From: Arthrobacter jinronghuae
GTDB taxonomy: Bacteria; Actinomycetota; Actinomycetes; Actinomycetales; Micrococcaceae
Direction of reading: 5' to 3'
Assembly (NCBI RefSeq): GCF_025244825.1
Contig: NZ_CP104263.1
Location: 558,001-622,000 of the forward strand
Length of the DNA stretch: 64,000 nucleotides
This document shows positions 45,800-52,673 of this stretch, one piece after another. Both the position numbers and the translations under genes were made by a program. Below the pieces are notes generated by a model. That model was not told the origin of the DNA and searched no databases. It worked only from the letters and a program-made list of their open reading frames with translations. The first letter of the stretch is position 1, and each line of letters starts with the position of its first letter.

Positions 45800-46476
45800 G
45801 TGGTCGGCGTCGTCCTAGCTGGGGCGACTTTCATCGCAGGATCATCCGTGCAGGGACCTTCGACGGAGACGGTGCTGAGATGGTTGCCCGCCTGGTAAAA
45901 CAGGATGTTTCCCTCTTTGTCTGCGAGGGTCAGCATGATGTAGTAGCCGGAGCCGATATCTGTCGGCACGTCAGCGTTGTACCGGTTGGTTTCCACGAAG
46001 CCCTGCTGTTCGAAGTGTGAAACATACTTGTCCACCGCGGCCGCCGGATCGTCCACTGCGGGTCCAAAAATCATGTTGTCATACCGGTACGTTTTCCCAG
46101 GACCAGAGCACGGGATGCCTTGGAGCGCACTGGGGTCGTTGGCATCCCAAACGGTCTCCTCGGGGTCGCCATGGACCCACCGGCCGCCGTGGAGCTGAAC
46201 AGTCTCTTCAGTCAGTTCCATCATGCGCTGAAGCAGTTCGGCGGCTGGCTTGGACGAGCTGTGCGAATCGCTGGGGTCTTTTTCGCCCATAGGCATCATG
46301 CAGCCGGTAAGGGTGAGGCACAGGGTCGCGGCAAGGAAGGCAGCTCTTCGGGAGACGGACCGGGATTGGTTTTTCGTTTGAGCGTCCATAGTGCCATCCC
46401 GTTGGCGTCCGAGCGGCGCGGCGCAGCCCGGGAGGGCTACTGTGAGCAACAGCAAACCCGCCAGGGAAAGCTTCAT
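45796..46476 (-). CDS. Lipoprotein 1 of operon B with two tandem lipobox signals
   Basis: 226 residues. The N-terminus carries two signals in line: MKLSLAGLLLLTVALPGC (Cys18), then a second basic/hydrophobic stretch SRRAAFLAATLCLTLTGC (Cys59) that matches the single signal of lipoprotein 2. ATG 46476 overlaps the stop of the upstream gene (ATGA) and has GAGG four bases before it, so the long form looks real; an internal ATG at 46389 would use only the second signal. The mature domain is the shared family: SKPAAELLQRMMELTEETV, GPAVDDPAAAVDKYVSHFEQ, GYYIMLTL, CTDDPAMKVAP. It probably arose by fusion of a lost lipoprotein start to an intact one. Confidence 0.8.
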   Translation of the reverse strand: MKLSLAGLLLLTVALPGCAAPLGRQRDGTMDAQTKNQSRSVSRRAAFLAATLCLTLTGCMMPMGEKDPSDSHSSSKPAAELLQRMMELTEETVQLHGGRWVHGDPEETVWDANDPSALQGIPCSGPGKTYRYDNMIFGPAVDDPAAAVDKYVSHFEQQGFVETNRYNADVPTDIGSGYYIMLTLADKEGNILFYQAGNHLSTVSVEGPCTDDPAMKVAPARTTPTT

Positions 46477-47030
46477 TGATCCTCGCCGTACACGGAAACC
46501 ACATCCCGCGTGTTTCTTGTGAACATTGCTGAGTGGGCCCGAATGCAGGCGTCTTCAGCTACACGGAGTTCCTCCGTGAGCGCATCCGCCCGCTGCTGAA
46601 GACGCAGTTGAATCACCAGGTCCTCACCCATGTCAAAGAGATCGCCCAGGACATGGTGGGTGCGGTCCTCGCTGCGCTTGGCGTCTTCCGTGGCATCCGC
46701 CTGTTGGGCCTGGAGAATGTCTGCCTGGAGTGCAGCCCTCTTTAGCTTGATTGCCTCAACTGCTTCCGCGAAGGCTTCGAGGGCACTAACAGACGACCCA
46801 ACCCCATCGGCGATCTCCGCGCTGGCATTCCGAGGCTCATCCATGGCGGTGTAAACGAGCGTCTGCTCCGGCGCACGATAGTGATCCGTAAGGGACCACC
46901 ACTTCATCTGGGCATTGCCATAAGCGTTGGTCATCTGGGCAATGCGTGCCCCCAGATCACGGGCGGCGCTGGGGATTTCGCTGGTGTCGGGCAGTTTATC
47001 CGTCCCGCTCAGGTCCACTGTGATGCTCAT
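46473..47030 (-). CDS. ESX-like helical protein lacking the hydrolase domain (operon B)
   Basis: 185 residues from ATG 47030 (MSITVDLSGTDKLP). It aligns over its length with the first 185 residues of the operon A hydrolase protein: SxxVDLSGTDxLP at the start, YRAPExxLVxTAMDxPR, and a coiled coil ending near RAHSAMF. It stops just where the DUF1023 domain would begin, so only the export/helical half survives. The frame is clean, with no stop inside. It overlaps the upstream gene by four bases (ATGA) and the downstream lipoprotein by four. Either a truncated remnant still translated for coupling, or a free-standing carrier. Confidence 0.8.
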   Translation of the reverse strand: MSITVDLSGTDKLPDTSEIPSAARDLGARIAQMTNAYGNAQMKWWSLTDHYRAPEQTLVYTAMDEPRNASAEIADGVGSSVSALEAFAEAVEAIKLKRAALQADILQAQQADATEDAKRSEDRTHHVLGDLFDMGEDLVIQLRLQQRADALTEELRVAEDACIRAHSAMFTRNTRDVVSVYGEDQ

Positions 47031-48370
47031 GTCAAACCCCACCTTCCCCGGGGAGCCGGGCTGGGAGCTGATTCGGTGGGTACCTCGTCGGCTCGCGAAA
47101 ATAGTTCGACTACTGGAATTTCTTCATTTACGACCGGTGCAGGCCCGGGAGTGTCCCCGCTGATCGGAGGCACCGTAACCGGCAAATCCGGGTTGGGGAG
47201 CACAGGCAGTGGTGGTTCGAACACACCAGGCAGCGTGCGGTATACGGGTGGGTCTTCGGGGAAGCCGACGTCGGGCACTGGGCGGAAGTCGGGCAGCGGT
47301 GTGGCGAAGGGTGGGTCGGGAAAGCGCCGGTCCTTGAGGTCCCGAAGCTCGTCTTCCGGGATGCGAAGCAGCCAGTTATCGGCCATGGGCGGTGGGTTGC
47401 CGCCGGCTTTGGGCTCGGGGCTGCCGGTCTCGGGGATCGGGATCCCTACCTCCGGCGGATCGAGCTCGACGATCCCCGGCAGCGTGCGGTATACGGGTGG
47501 GTCGGGGAAGCGCCGGTCCTTGAGGTCCCGAAGCTCGTCTTCCGGGATGCGAAGCAGCCAGTTATCGGCCATGGGCGGTGGGTTGCCGCCGGCTTTGGGC
47601 TCGGGGTTGCCGGTCTCGGGGATCGGGATCCCTACCTGCGGCGGATCGAGCTCGATAATCCCCGGCAGCGTGCGGTATACGGGTGGATCGGGAAAGCCCG
47701 GTCCCCACTTGTTGCCCCATTTATCCATATAGAGGATGAGACTCCTGGCGAATGGCAACCGTTCGCCGGGCTCGTAGCGGGGCTTTATGTACTCGACGTG
47801 GAGGAGCAGATTCTTGGCGAACCTCATCTTTTCGCCGGGCGTTTTTTCTGGCCCGATGTCGATGGTGAGGAGCAGGTTCTTGGCCGGGCGCACTTTGTCA
47901 GCGTCAGGGTCTGCGTTGCCGAGCTCGGGGATCGGGGCGGGCATCGGATGCAGCGGTGTAGCCGGGGCCGGTATGTGAGCCGCAGGGGCCGAATCAGGCG
48001 ACGGCTCGGCAGACGGCGCGGGGCCCCCCGGCCCCGCCCCCGGAGGGGGTGTCAAAATGCCGAGGCTCGCAGCCGCCTGCTGGGCGGTGGCAACCATCTC
48101 ATAATCGCCGGCGGCATATTCGCTCAGGGCCCGTCGAGTGGCGAGGATGGCGTTTGCCGATCTGGTCGCCAAAGCGTCGATATCCGGCAGGAGCATTTCC
48201 CTGGCGTAGTGCGAAAACGAGGCCAGCGCCGGGCTGTCTGCGAGCGCCGCCTCAATTGTGCCGACGAACTTCTGCACCTCTGCGGCCACGGTTTCGTTTG
48301 GCTGCAGTAGTGCTTCGGTCTCACTGATGATCCCGCCCGCTGTTGCAGCGTCTATGTCATAGGCGCCCAT
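47027..48370 (-). CDS. ESX-like helical domain with long proline-rich repeat tail (operon B)
   Basis: 447 residues from ATG 48370, with GGGGGAG four bases before; the open frame extends 35 codons further but without support. Residues 1-105 are helical (MGAYDIDAATAGGIISETEAL; AGDYEMVATAQQAAAS) and match the first genes of operons A and C. The rest is Pro-rich: two 62-residue repeats built on PPVYRTLPGI, DPPxVGIPIPETG, NPPPMADNWLLRIPEDELRD, with shorter partial copies on both sides. It ends GRWGLT, as in operon A. No signal peptide; export by type VII secretion and a wall-spanning, extended tail are inferences. Confidence 0.78.
   Translation of the reverse strand: MGAYDIDAATAGGIISETEALLQPNETVAAEVQKFVGTIEAALADSPALASFSHYAREMLLPDIDALATRSANAILATRRALSEYAAGDYEMVATAQQAAASLGILTPPPGAGPGGPAPSAEPSPDSAPAAHIPAPATPLHPMPAPIPELGNADPDADKVRPAKNLLLTIDIGPEKTPGEKMRFAKNLLLHVEYIKPRYEPGERLPFARSLILYMDKWGNKWGPGFPDPPVYRTLPGIIELDPPQVGIPIPETGNPEPKAGGNPPPMADNWLLRIPEDELRDLKDRRFPDPPVYRTLPGIVELDPPEVGIPIPETGSPEPKAGGNPPPMADNWLLRIPEDELRDLKDRRFPDPPFATPLPDFRPVPDVGFPEDPPVYRTLPGVFEPPLPVLPNPDLPVTVPPISGDTPGPAPVVNEEIPVVELFSRADEVPTESAPSPAPRGRWGLT
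47325..47696 (-). repeat. Two 186-bp tandem repeats inside the proline-rich gene of operon B
   Basis: The units 47325-47510 and 47511-47696 are nearly identical, each starting near CGCCGGTCCTTGAGGTCC and ending near GGTATACGGGTGG. The period is 186 bases (62 codons) and stays in frame. CGGTATACGGGTGG recurs additionally upstream and downstream, showing further partial units. Recombination between units would change the tail length without a frameshift. Confidence 0.9.
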
Positions 48371-48494
48371 TTTCTCCCCCTTGTACGGGCCCCGAACCGC
48401 AGGCTCACGACTGCAGTTGCGAGGCGGCGGGAGATCCGCTCTATGACAGTTCCCCCTGATTGTCAGGAAGAACATAACCCGCCGGAAGCAATCC

Positions 48495-48520
48495 GTACAT
48501 GGGGAGAACTACCCATGTAC
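48495..48520. promoter_or_regulatory. Operator B: palindrome before operon B
   Basis: CATGGGGAGAACTACCCATG (48498-48517) extends to a 26-base inverted repeat with outer arms GTACATGGG and CCCATGTAC. It lies 125 bases before the operon B start. About 21 bases downstream on the minus strand is TATGTT, a plausible -10. The element and the whole leader are shared with operon A. Confidence 0.78.
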
Positions 48521-48526
48521 GCGTGT

Positions 48527-48586
48527 CCCAGAGGGCAGTCGTCCCGAAAACCATGCCCAGCAGATACGTGGCGGCGGCTGCACCGA
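48527..48586 (-). pseudogene. Remnant of the 3' end of the VIT1-type gene
   Basis: These 60 bases match the last 20 or so codons of the VIT1-type gene (52674-52735) with few changes, up to GGCGGCTGCACC. The stop codon is mutated: CTA on the plus strand at 52674 is CCA here (TAG to TGG). Beyond about 48586 the match ends abruptly. It marks the edge of a duplicated block that carried promoter and operon. Confidence 0.85.
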
Positions 48587-48615
48587 AGTGATGGGCGCCG
48601 GGACCCCCTAGACCG

Positions 48616-48870
48616 TTAGGTTTTTGGCACCCGCATGTTGGGATCCTCGGAACACGGGCCCTCGTAGGACAGGCTGCTGAGGTGGTTGCCTGCCTGGTAA
48701 ATCAACGCGTTATCCTCGGGATCCTCAAGGGTAACCATGATGTAGTAGCCCGCCGTGGACGCGGGTGGATTCGTCGCTGAGCACAAGCATCTGTTGAAGT
48801 AGTTCAGCCGCTGGCTTGGACGGCAAGGAGGGCGGTGGCTCTTCGAATTGTTATGTGGTCGTCTTCTAGG
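48616..48870 (-). pseudogene. Decayed lipoprotein copy after operon A
   Basis: Three separate pieces of the operon lipoprotein survive in different frames. TIRRATALLAV is a signal-peptide piece; SKPAAELLQQMLVLSDESTR lies in another frame; then, after an internal deletion of about 80 residues, GYYIMVTLEDPEDNALIYQA continues to CSEDPNMRVPKT and the stop at 48616. No credible start codon is left. It follows the intact operon A lipoprotein directly, as in operon B, where the second copy is intact. Confidence 0.85.
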
Positions 48871-49450
48871 TGGTCCGGAATTCCATTGCAGGGTCATAGG
48901 AACATGGCCCTTCGTAGCTCAGGCTGCTGAGATGGGTGCCCGCCTGGTAAACCAATGTGCTTCCCTCGTCGTCCTGAAGGGTAACCATGATGTAGTACCC
49001 CGGTCCCAGGGACTTGGGCACTGGGGAATCGTAGCGGTTGGTTTCGGTGAATCCCTGCTGTTCGAAATGGGAGACATACTTGTCCATGGCGGCTTCCGGG
49101 TCTTCCACCGCGGGGCCCATGATCATCGAACTGTAGCGGTACGCGCGCTTCTCGCCGCTTCCGGGCTTCAGCCTCGTACAGGTATCCGCGATATACCCGC
49201 TCGTTTTCGTACCGTCCCAGGCGGAACGTGCATCATTGGAATAGGTCCACTGTCCACCGTGGACCTTGGTGGTTTCATCGCTTAGCTCCAGCATCCTGGC
49301 GAGCAGCTCCGAGGCAGGCCTGGACTGATCCACGGCTTGGCTGTTTTCACTTTTCATGGTGTCCTCTGAATCGAACGGGGTGGCGCAGCCGGCCACCGTT
49401 AGGGCTAGGGCAAGGGCGATCGAGCCAACCGCCAGGGTCAGCCGGTTCAT
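48866..49450 (-). CDS. Lipoprotein of operon A
   Basis: 194 residues. Signal peptide MNRLTLAVGSIALALALTVAGC, lipobox VAGC (Cys22). The mature domain has the island pattern: SRPASELLARMLELSDETTK, HGGQWTYSNDARSAWDGT, a mid Cys (IADTCTRLK), DPEAAMDKYVSHFEQQGFTE, GPGYYIMVTLQD, LVYQAGTHLSSLSYEGPCSY and DPAMEFRTT. The two conserved cysteines (mid and near the end) could form a disulfide outside the cell. The start overlaps the hydrolase stop by ATGA. It is the intact third gene of operon A and is followed by a decayed second copy. Confidence 0.83.
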   Translation of the reverse strand: MNRLTLAVGSIALALALTVAGCATPFDSEDTMKSENSQAVDQSRPASELLARMLELSDETTKVHGGQWTYSNDARSAWDGTKTSGYIADTCTRLKPGSGEKRAYRYSSMIMGPAVEDPEAAMDKYVSHFEQQGFTETNRYDSPVPKSLGPGYYIMVTLQDDEGSTLVYQAGTHLSSLSYEGPCSYDPAMEFRTT

Positions 49451-51309
49451 CGTCTGCCAAAACTGTGCGGGTAATAAGGCATCTCAGACCGTCTCTCTTC
49501 AAAGGCTTTCGAAGTATCCGCTAATTCTTCCTCGCGCTGTAGGACCTCATCACCGTTTCCGGTTGTAATCTTGGCGATGGAATCCAGGCTCTGTGTTCCA
49601 ACGTCCAGATACCCATGTTTATCGTAGGTGTGCATGGGATTCCATTTGTCACCGTCCTCCCCGAGGACGGAGTGTCCCAGGGTCTGCTTGAGCTCCCGCT
49701 CTGCGTCCCCCTCCGAACTGAATTCATGTGACCCGAAACCGTCCCCCAGCGGGTTGGTGCGACCTGAGGACCGACCAAGCGATGCGACGTCGTCTTGAGT
49801 GGCTTGGGTAGCAAACAACGCCGGCTGTCCCCCGGGACCATCTTTAATGCGCATGTCCGCCACAGCCGTATCGTCCAGGCCCGCGGAGCCATAAAAAGCC
49901 ACGGAGTCCACGTCAAAATCAATCCCGGTCAAGCCGTAGGCAGTGGTCGTTGTGCCGTAGGAGTGCGCTGCAACCGAAACATAGGCATCACGGCCGTCGC
50001 TGGCAGCGTTGAAGCCATTCAGCGATGAGGCGAGCCGCTCACCCCCGTTTAGGGCATGTGCGTTGCCCAAGACTTCGGTGGAGGGCGGCATGGCTGGTGT
50101 GTGGTAACCGATCCAGGCAACCACTGCCGGCTCGCCGCCGCCGAGCTTCACCTGGGCATCGTAAATGTTCTGTGAACCCTTGGCCCAATCGTCCATGGAC
50201 CCGGCGGTCGTTCCCATCCCCGGGACATTCCATGTGACGTTGTCCGCAGTATCCATGTTTCCGATAGCCAGGGCGGCCAGCGGCGGGTGCGTGGGATCAA
50301 AGGAAATAAGTCCTCGGACGGTCCGACCGTCGCGGCCGGGGTCAGCCGCATGTTTTATTTCCAGCAGGACATCCCGCTGTGCATCCGGAAGCGGCTTCTG
50401 GGCCAGTGCCAGGTCCAGCGCCACATTGTTCGCAGCAATTCGGTCTGAGTAAGGAATGCCCTCCAGATTGCCTACGAGGGACGGCACCTTCTGGCTAATG
50501 ACGGCGCGCTGCTCCGGCGTGAGCTTCTCCCAGGCTTCCTTGTTTTTCTGGGGATCCGATCCGAGAGCCGGCGGCGAGAGCGCCGCCTCTGGGTTACGGG
50601 CCAGGAACTGATCCATTTGGTCGGGCCTGAGCCCGGCCAAGAGCGCAAGATACTGCTGCATGGCTACAGTCGGGTCACCGATGGAGTTCTGCACCCGGTT
50701 GTAGGCCTGGGTAACATCCTGGATAGCCCATTCGTTCAGGGCTTCCTTGCTGATTGGCGGAACATCAGCAGTAGGGCGGACCAAGGCCCTGTGCGCCCGG
50801 TTACACTCCTGCTCTGCCTTTTGCAGGTCGTCTGCCAGCTGGTCCGCTTCCCTTTGGAGCATGAACTGATCCATGAAAGCGTCCGCGGAGTCCATGACGG
50901 ACCCGATTTTGCTGACAGCCTCTCCGAGGAAGCCGAATTCTCCGATTCCATCGATGATCTCGGCTTCGCGCTTGTCTTGCGCTTGGGCAGTTGCGATTTT
51001 GGTCTTGAGGTCGGCGCGCTTTGCCCTGATGGTGCGGATTTCTTCCGCGAAGACTTCCAAAGCCTGTTTTGAGGAGCGCACCGCAAGCAGGATCTCCTCA
51101 CCGTCGTCGCGTGGTTTGTCCATCGCCGTGTGCACGAGGCTTGCTTCCGGGGCGCGGTAGAAGGAATTTACGGTCTGCCACTTGGCCTGTGCGTCGTCCA
51201 AGGTGTCAGCCATACGTTCAGCGCGTCTGTCCAGCCTGCCGGCAGCAGCCAGCAGCGCCGCTTCGTTGGGCAGGTTGTCAGTACCACTCAGATCAACATT
51301 GATGCTCAC
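49447..51309 (-). CDS. ESX-like helical domain fused to DUF1023 alpha/beta hydrolase (operon A)
   Basis: 620 residues from GTG 51309 (overlapping the upstream stop, GTGA). Residues 1-185 are helical and equivalent to the whole truncated protein of operon B. The DUF1023 hydrolase follows (about 205-620): VPSLVGNLEGIPYSDRIAAN, TWNVPGMGTTAG, and the nucleophile Ser450 in VSVAAHSYGTTTTAYGL; His in YDKHGYLDVGTQ is a likely catalytic partner. It is about 30% longer in the middle than the operon C copy only in its N-terminal coil. A secreted lipase, esterase or amidase that acts on the envelope of self or neighbours fits family and neighbours, but substrate is unknown. Confidence 0.85.
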   Translation of the reverse strand: MSINVDLSGTDNLPNEAALLAAAGRLDRRAERMADTLDDAQAKWQTVNSFYRAPEASLVHTAMDKPRDDGEEILLAVRSSKQALEVFAEEIRTIRAKRADLKTKIATAQAQDKREAEIIDGIGEFGFLGEAVSKIGSVMDSADAFMDQFMLQREADQLADDLQKAEQECNRAHRALVRPTADVPPISKEALNEWAIQDVTQAYNRVQNSIGDPTVAMQQYLALLAGLRPDQMDQFLARNPEAALSPPALGSDPQKNKEAWEKLTPEQRAVISQKVPSLVGNLEGIPYSDRIAANNVALDLALAQKPLPDAQRDVLLEIKHAADPGRDGRTVRGLISFDPTHPPLAALAIGNMDTADNVTWNVPGMGTTAGSMDDWAKGSQNIYDAQVKLGGGEPAVVAWIGYHTPAMPPSTEVLGNAHALNGGERLASSLNGFNAASDGRDAYVSVAAHSYGTTTTAYGLTGIDFDVDSVAFYGSAGLDDTAVADMRIKDGPGGQPALFATQATQDDVASLGRSSGRTNPLGDGFGSHEFSSEGDAERELKQTLGHSVLGEDGDKWNPMHTYDKHGYLDVGTQSLDSIAKITTGNGDEVLQREEELADTSKAFEERRSEMPYYPHSFGRR

Positions 51310-52517
51310 GTCAAACCCCACCTTCCGCGGGACGTCATATTGGGCTCCGCGTCGGACGGTGCCTGGTCAACCAGGGGAATCGCTACTGGAATGCCGTTGA
51401 TTTCCCGCGGCACGGGGAGGGGTTCGGGTGTAACGCCGGCGCCGCCAAAGTCACCGGGCGCCCTATCCGGCAGCGGCTCGAAAGGGATGACTTCGGGCAG
51501 CGGCGTCGGCTTGATGTCGATGATTTCGGGCATCTTCGTGATCTCCTGCGGCATTTCGCCGGGAAGGCGCTCCGAGTCCGGACCCGAAGGGTCGGCCCAG
51601 AAACCGGGGTCTATTCCCGGCCACACGCGGCCCGGGTCGCCTGGATAGGGCGCAGGCTCGGCGATGTGTCCACCCGGGTTGGCCTCTGGGAGGGGCGCCG
51701 GCAGCGGATGGAGTACGTTTCCACCCGGGTTGCTTGGGTAATAGGGCGCAGGCTCGGCGATGTGTCCACCCGGGTTGGCCTCTGGGAGGGGCGCCGGCAA
51801 TGGATGGAGTACGTTTCCTGGACCCGGAAACCACGGCAGATTTCGGACGGGACCGGGCAGGGGATGTCCTGGAATGAGGGGTGGGTTGCCGATGTAGTCG
51901 GGAGGAGTGGGGTGTTCATCTCCCGGGGATTTCGGTCCGCAGCAGTCACACCCGGGTTCGCAGCAGTCGGCCGGCGCCTCCGCTGCCGGGCCGGGCGCGG
52001 GTGCCGGCGCCGGGACGGGGGCAGTCGGGGCGGGGGCAACCGGGGCCGGAACTACCGGGCGCACACTTGGTGACGGGGCTGGTGACGGGGCCGGCGCTGG
52101 CGCTAGTGCTGGCGCGGGAGCTGGGGCAGGTGTCGGGGCGGGAGCCGCGCTCTTCTCCCACTTGCCGCGGGAGATTGCAGCGGCTCCTGCGCCGATGGCC
52201 AGCGGCGCGATGCTCGCTGCCGCTTGCTGGGCATTCGCCACCATCTCCTCGTCGCCCTGGACATATGCGTTCAGGGCCCGCCGGGTTGCCAGGACGGCGT
52301 TATCGCTTCGGGTGATTACTGTCTTCGCGCCCGGCATCACCGTCTCTGTAGCGAACGTCGAAAACCCGGCGAGTGCCCCACTCTTGCCGAGTGCGGTTTC
52401 AACCCCGTCGATCCGGTCTTGAAGGTCGAGGTAAAGACTCTCGTTCTGCAACAGGATGGACTCGGTGTCCGTGATTATCCTGCCTACTGCTGCAGCGTCT
52501 ATGTCATAGGCGCCCAT
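51306..52517 (-). CDS. ESX-like helical domain with Pro/Ala-rich tail and Cys cluster (operon A)
   Basis: 403 residues from ATG 52517, with GGGGGAG four bases before, in the same leader as operon B. Residues 1-120 are helical (MGAYDIDAAAVGRIITDTES; NAYVQGDEEMVANAQQAAAS). A run of Ala-Pro repeats (about 125-190) follows, then a short cluster of four or five cysteines, CCEPGCDCCGPK (about 200), which is striking in an exported protein. Next come Pro/Gly-rich repeats of 32 residues (GNVLHPLPAPLPEANPGGHI) and a tail ending GRWGLT as in operon B. No signal peptide. Export by type VII secretion is inferred. Confidence 0.78.
   Translation of the reverse strand: MGAYDIDAAAVGRIITDTESILLQNESLYLDLQDRIDGVETALGKSGALAGFSTFATETVMPGAKTVITRSDNAVLATRRALNAYVQGDEEMVANAQQAAASIAPLAIGAGAAAISRGKWEKSAAPAPTPAPAPAPALAPAPAPSPAPSPSVRPVVPAPVAPAPTAPVPAPAPAPGPAAEAPADCCEPGCDCCGPKSPGDEHPTPPDYIGNPPLIPGHPLPGPVRNLPWFPGPGNVLHPLPAPLPEANPGGHIAEPAPYYPSNPGGNVLHPLPAPLPEANPGGHIAEPAPYPGDPGRVWPGIDPGFWADPSGPDSERLPGEMPQEITKMPEIIDIKPTPLPEVIPFEPLPDRAPGDFGGAGVTPEPLPVPREINGIPVAIPLVDQAPSDAEPNMTSRGRWGLT
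51645..51818 (-). repeat. Tandem 96-bp repeats inside the operon A proline-rich gene
   Basis: ATAGGGCGCAGGCTCGGCGA starts copies at 51645 and 51741 (period 96 bases, 32 codons). The two 78-base copies differ at about two positions and stay in frame. Confidence 0.88.
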
Positions 52518-52644
52518 TTTCTCCCCCTTGTACGGGCCCCGAACTGCAGCAAGAATGCTGCAGTCGCGAGGCGGCGGGAGAGCCGCACTATGACAGTTCC
52601 CCCTGAATGTCAGGAAGAACATAACCCGCCGGAAGGAATCCGTA

Positions 52645-52664
52645 CATGGGGAGAACTACCCATG
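52645..52664. promoter_or_regulatory. Operator A: palindrome before operon A
   Basis: CATGGGGAGAACTACCCATG is identical to the core before operon B and one base off the reverse complement of that before operon C. It lies 128 bases before the operon A start and 10 bases after the VIT1-type stop. A -10-like TATGTT is about 21 bases downstream on the minus strand. Confidence 0.78.
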
Positions 52665-52673
52665 CTTCGTGTC

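Noticed and set aside
47325..47696. Tandem repeats as a CRISPR array
   Set aside because: Units are 186 bp without spacers and are read through in frame as protein.
48371..48475. Upstream extension of the operon B first gene (and the equivalent at 52518-52622)
   Set aside because: The extra codons lie in the duplicated leader; the strong GGGGGAG site is at ATG 48370 and 52517.
45242..49450. Lipoproteins as substrate-binding proteins of ABC transporters
   Set aside because: Too short (about 165 mature residues), no transport genes adjacent, and no binding-protein motif.
42872..52664. The 20-bp palindromes as attachment sites or transposon ends
   Set aside because: No integrase or transposase is present, no target duplications, and each copy lies at a fixed distance before an operon.
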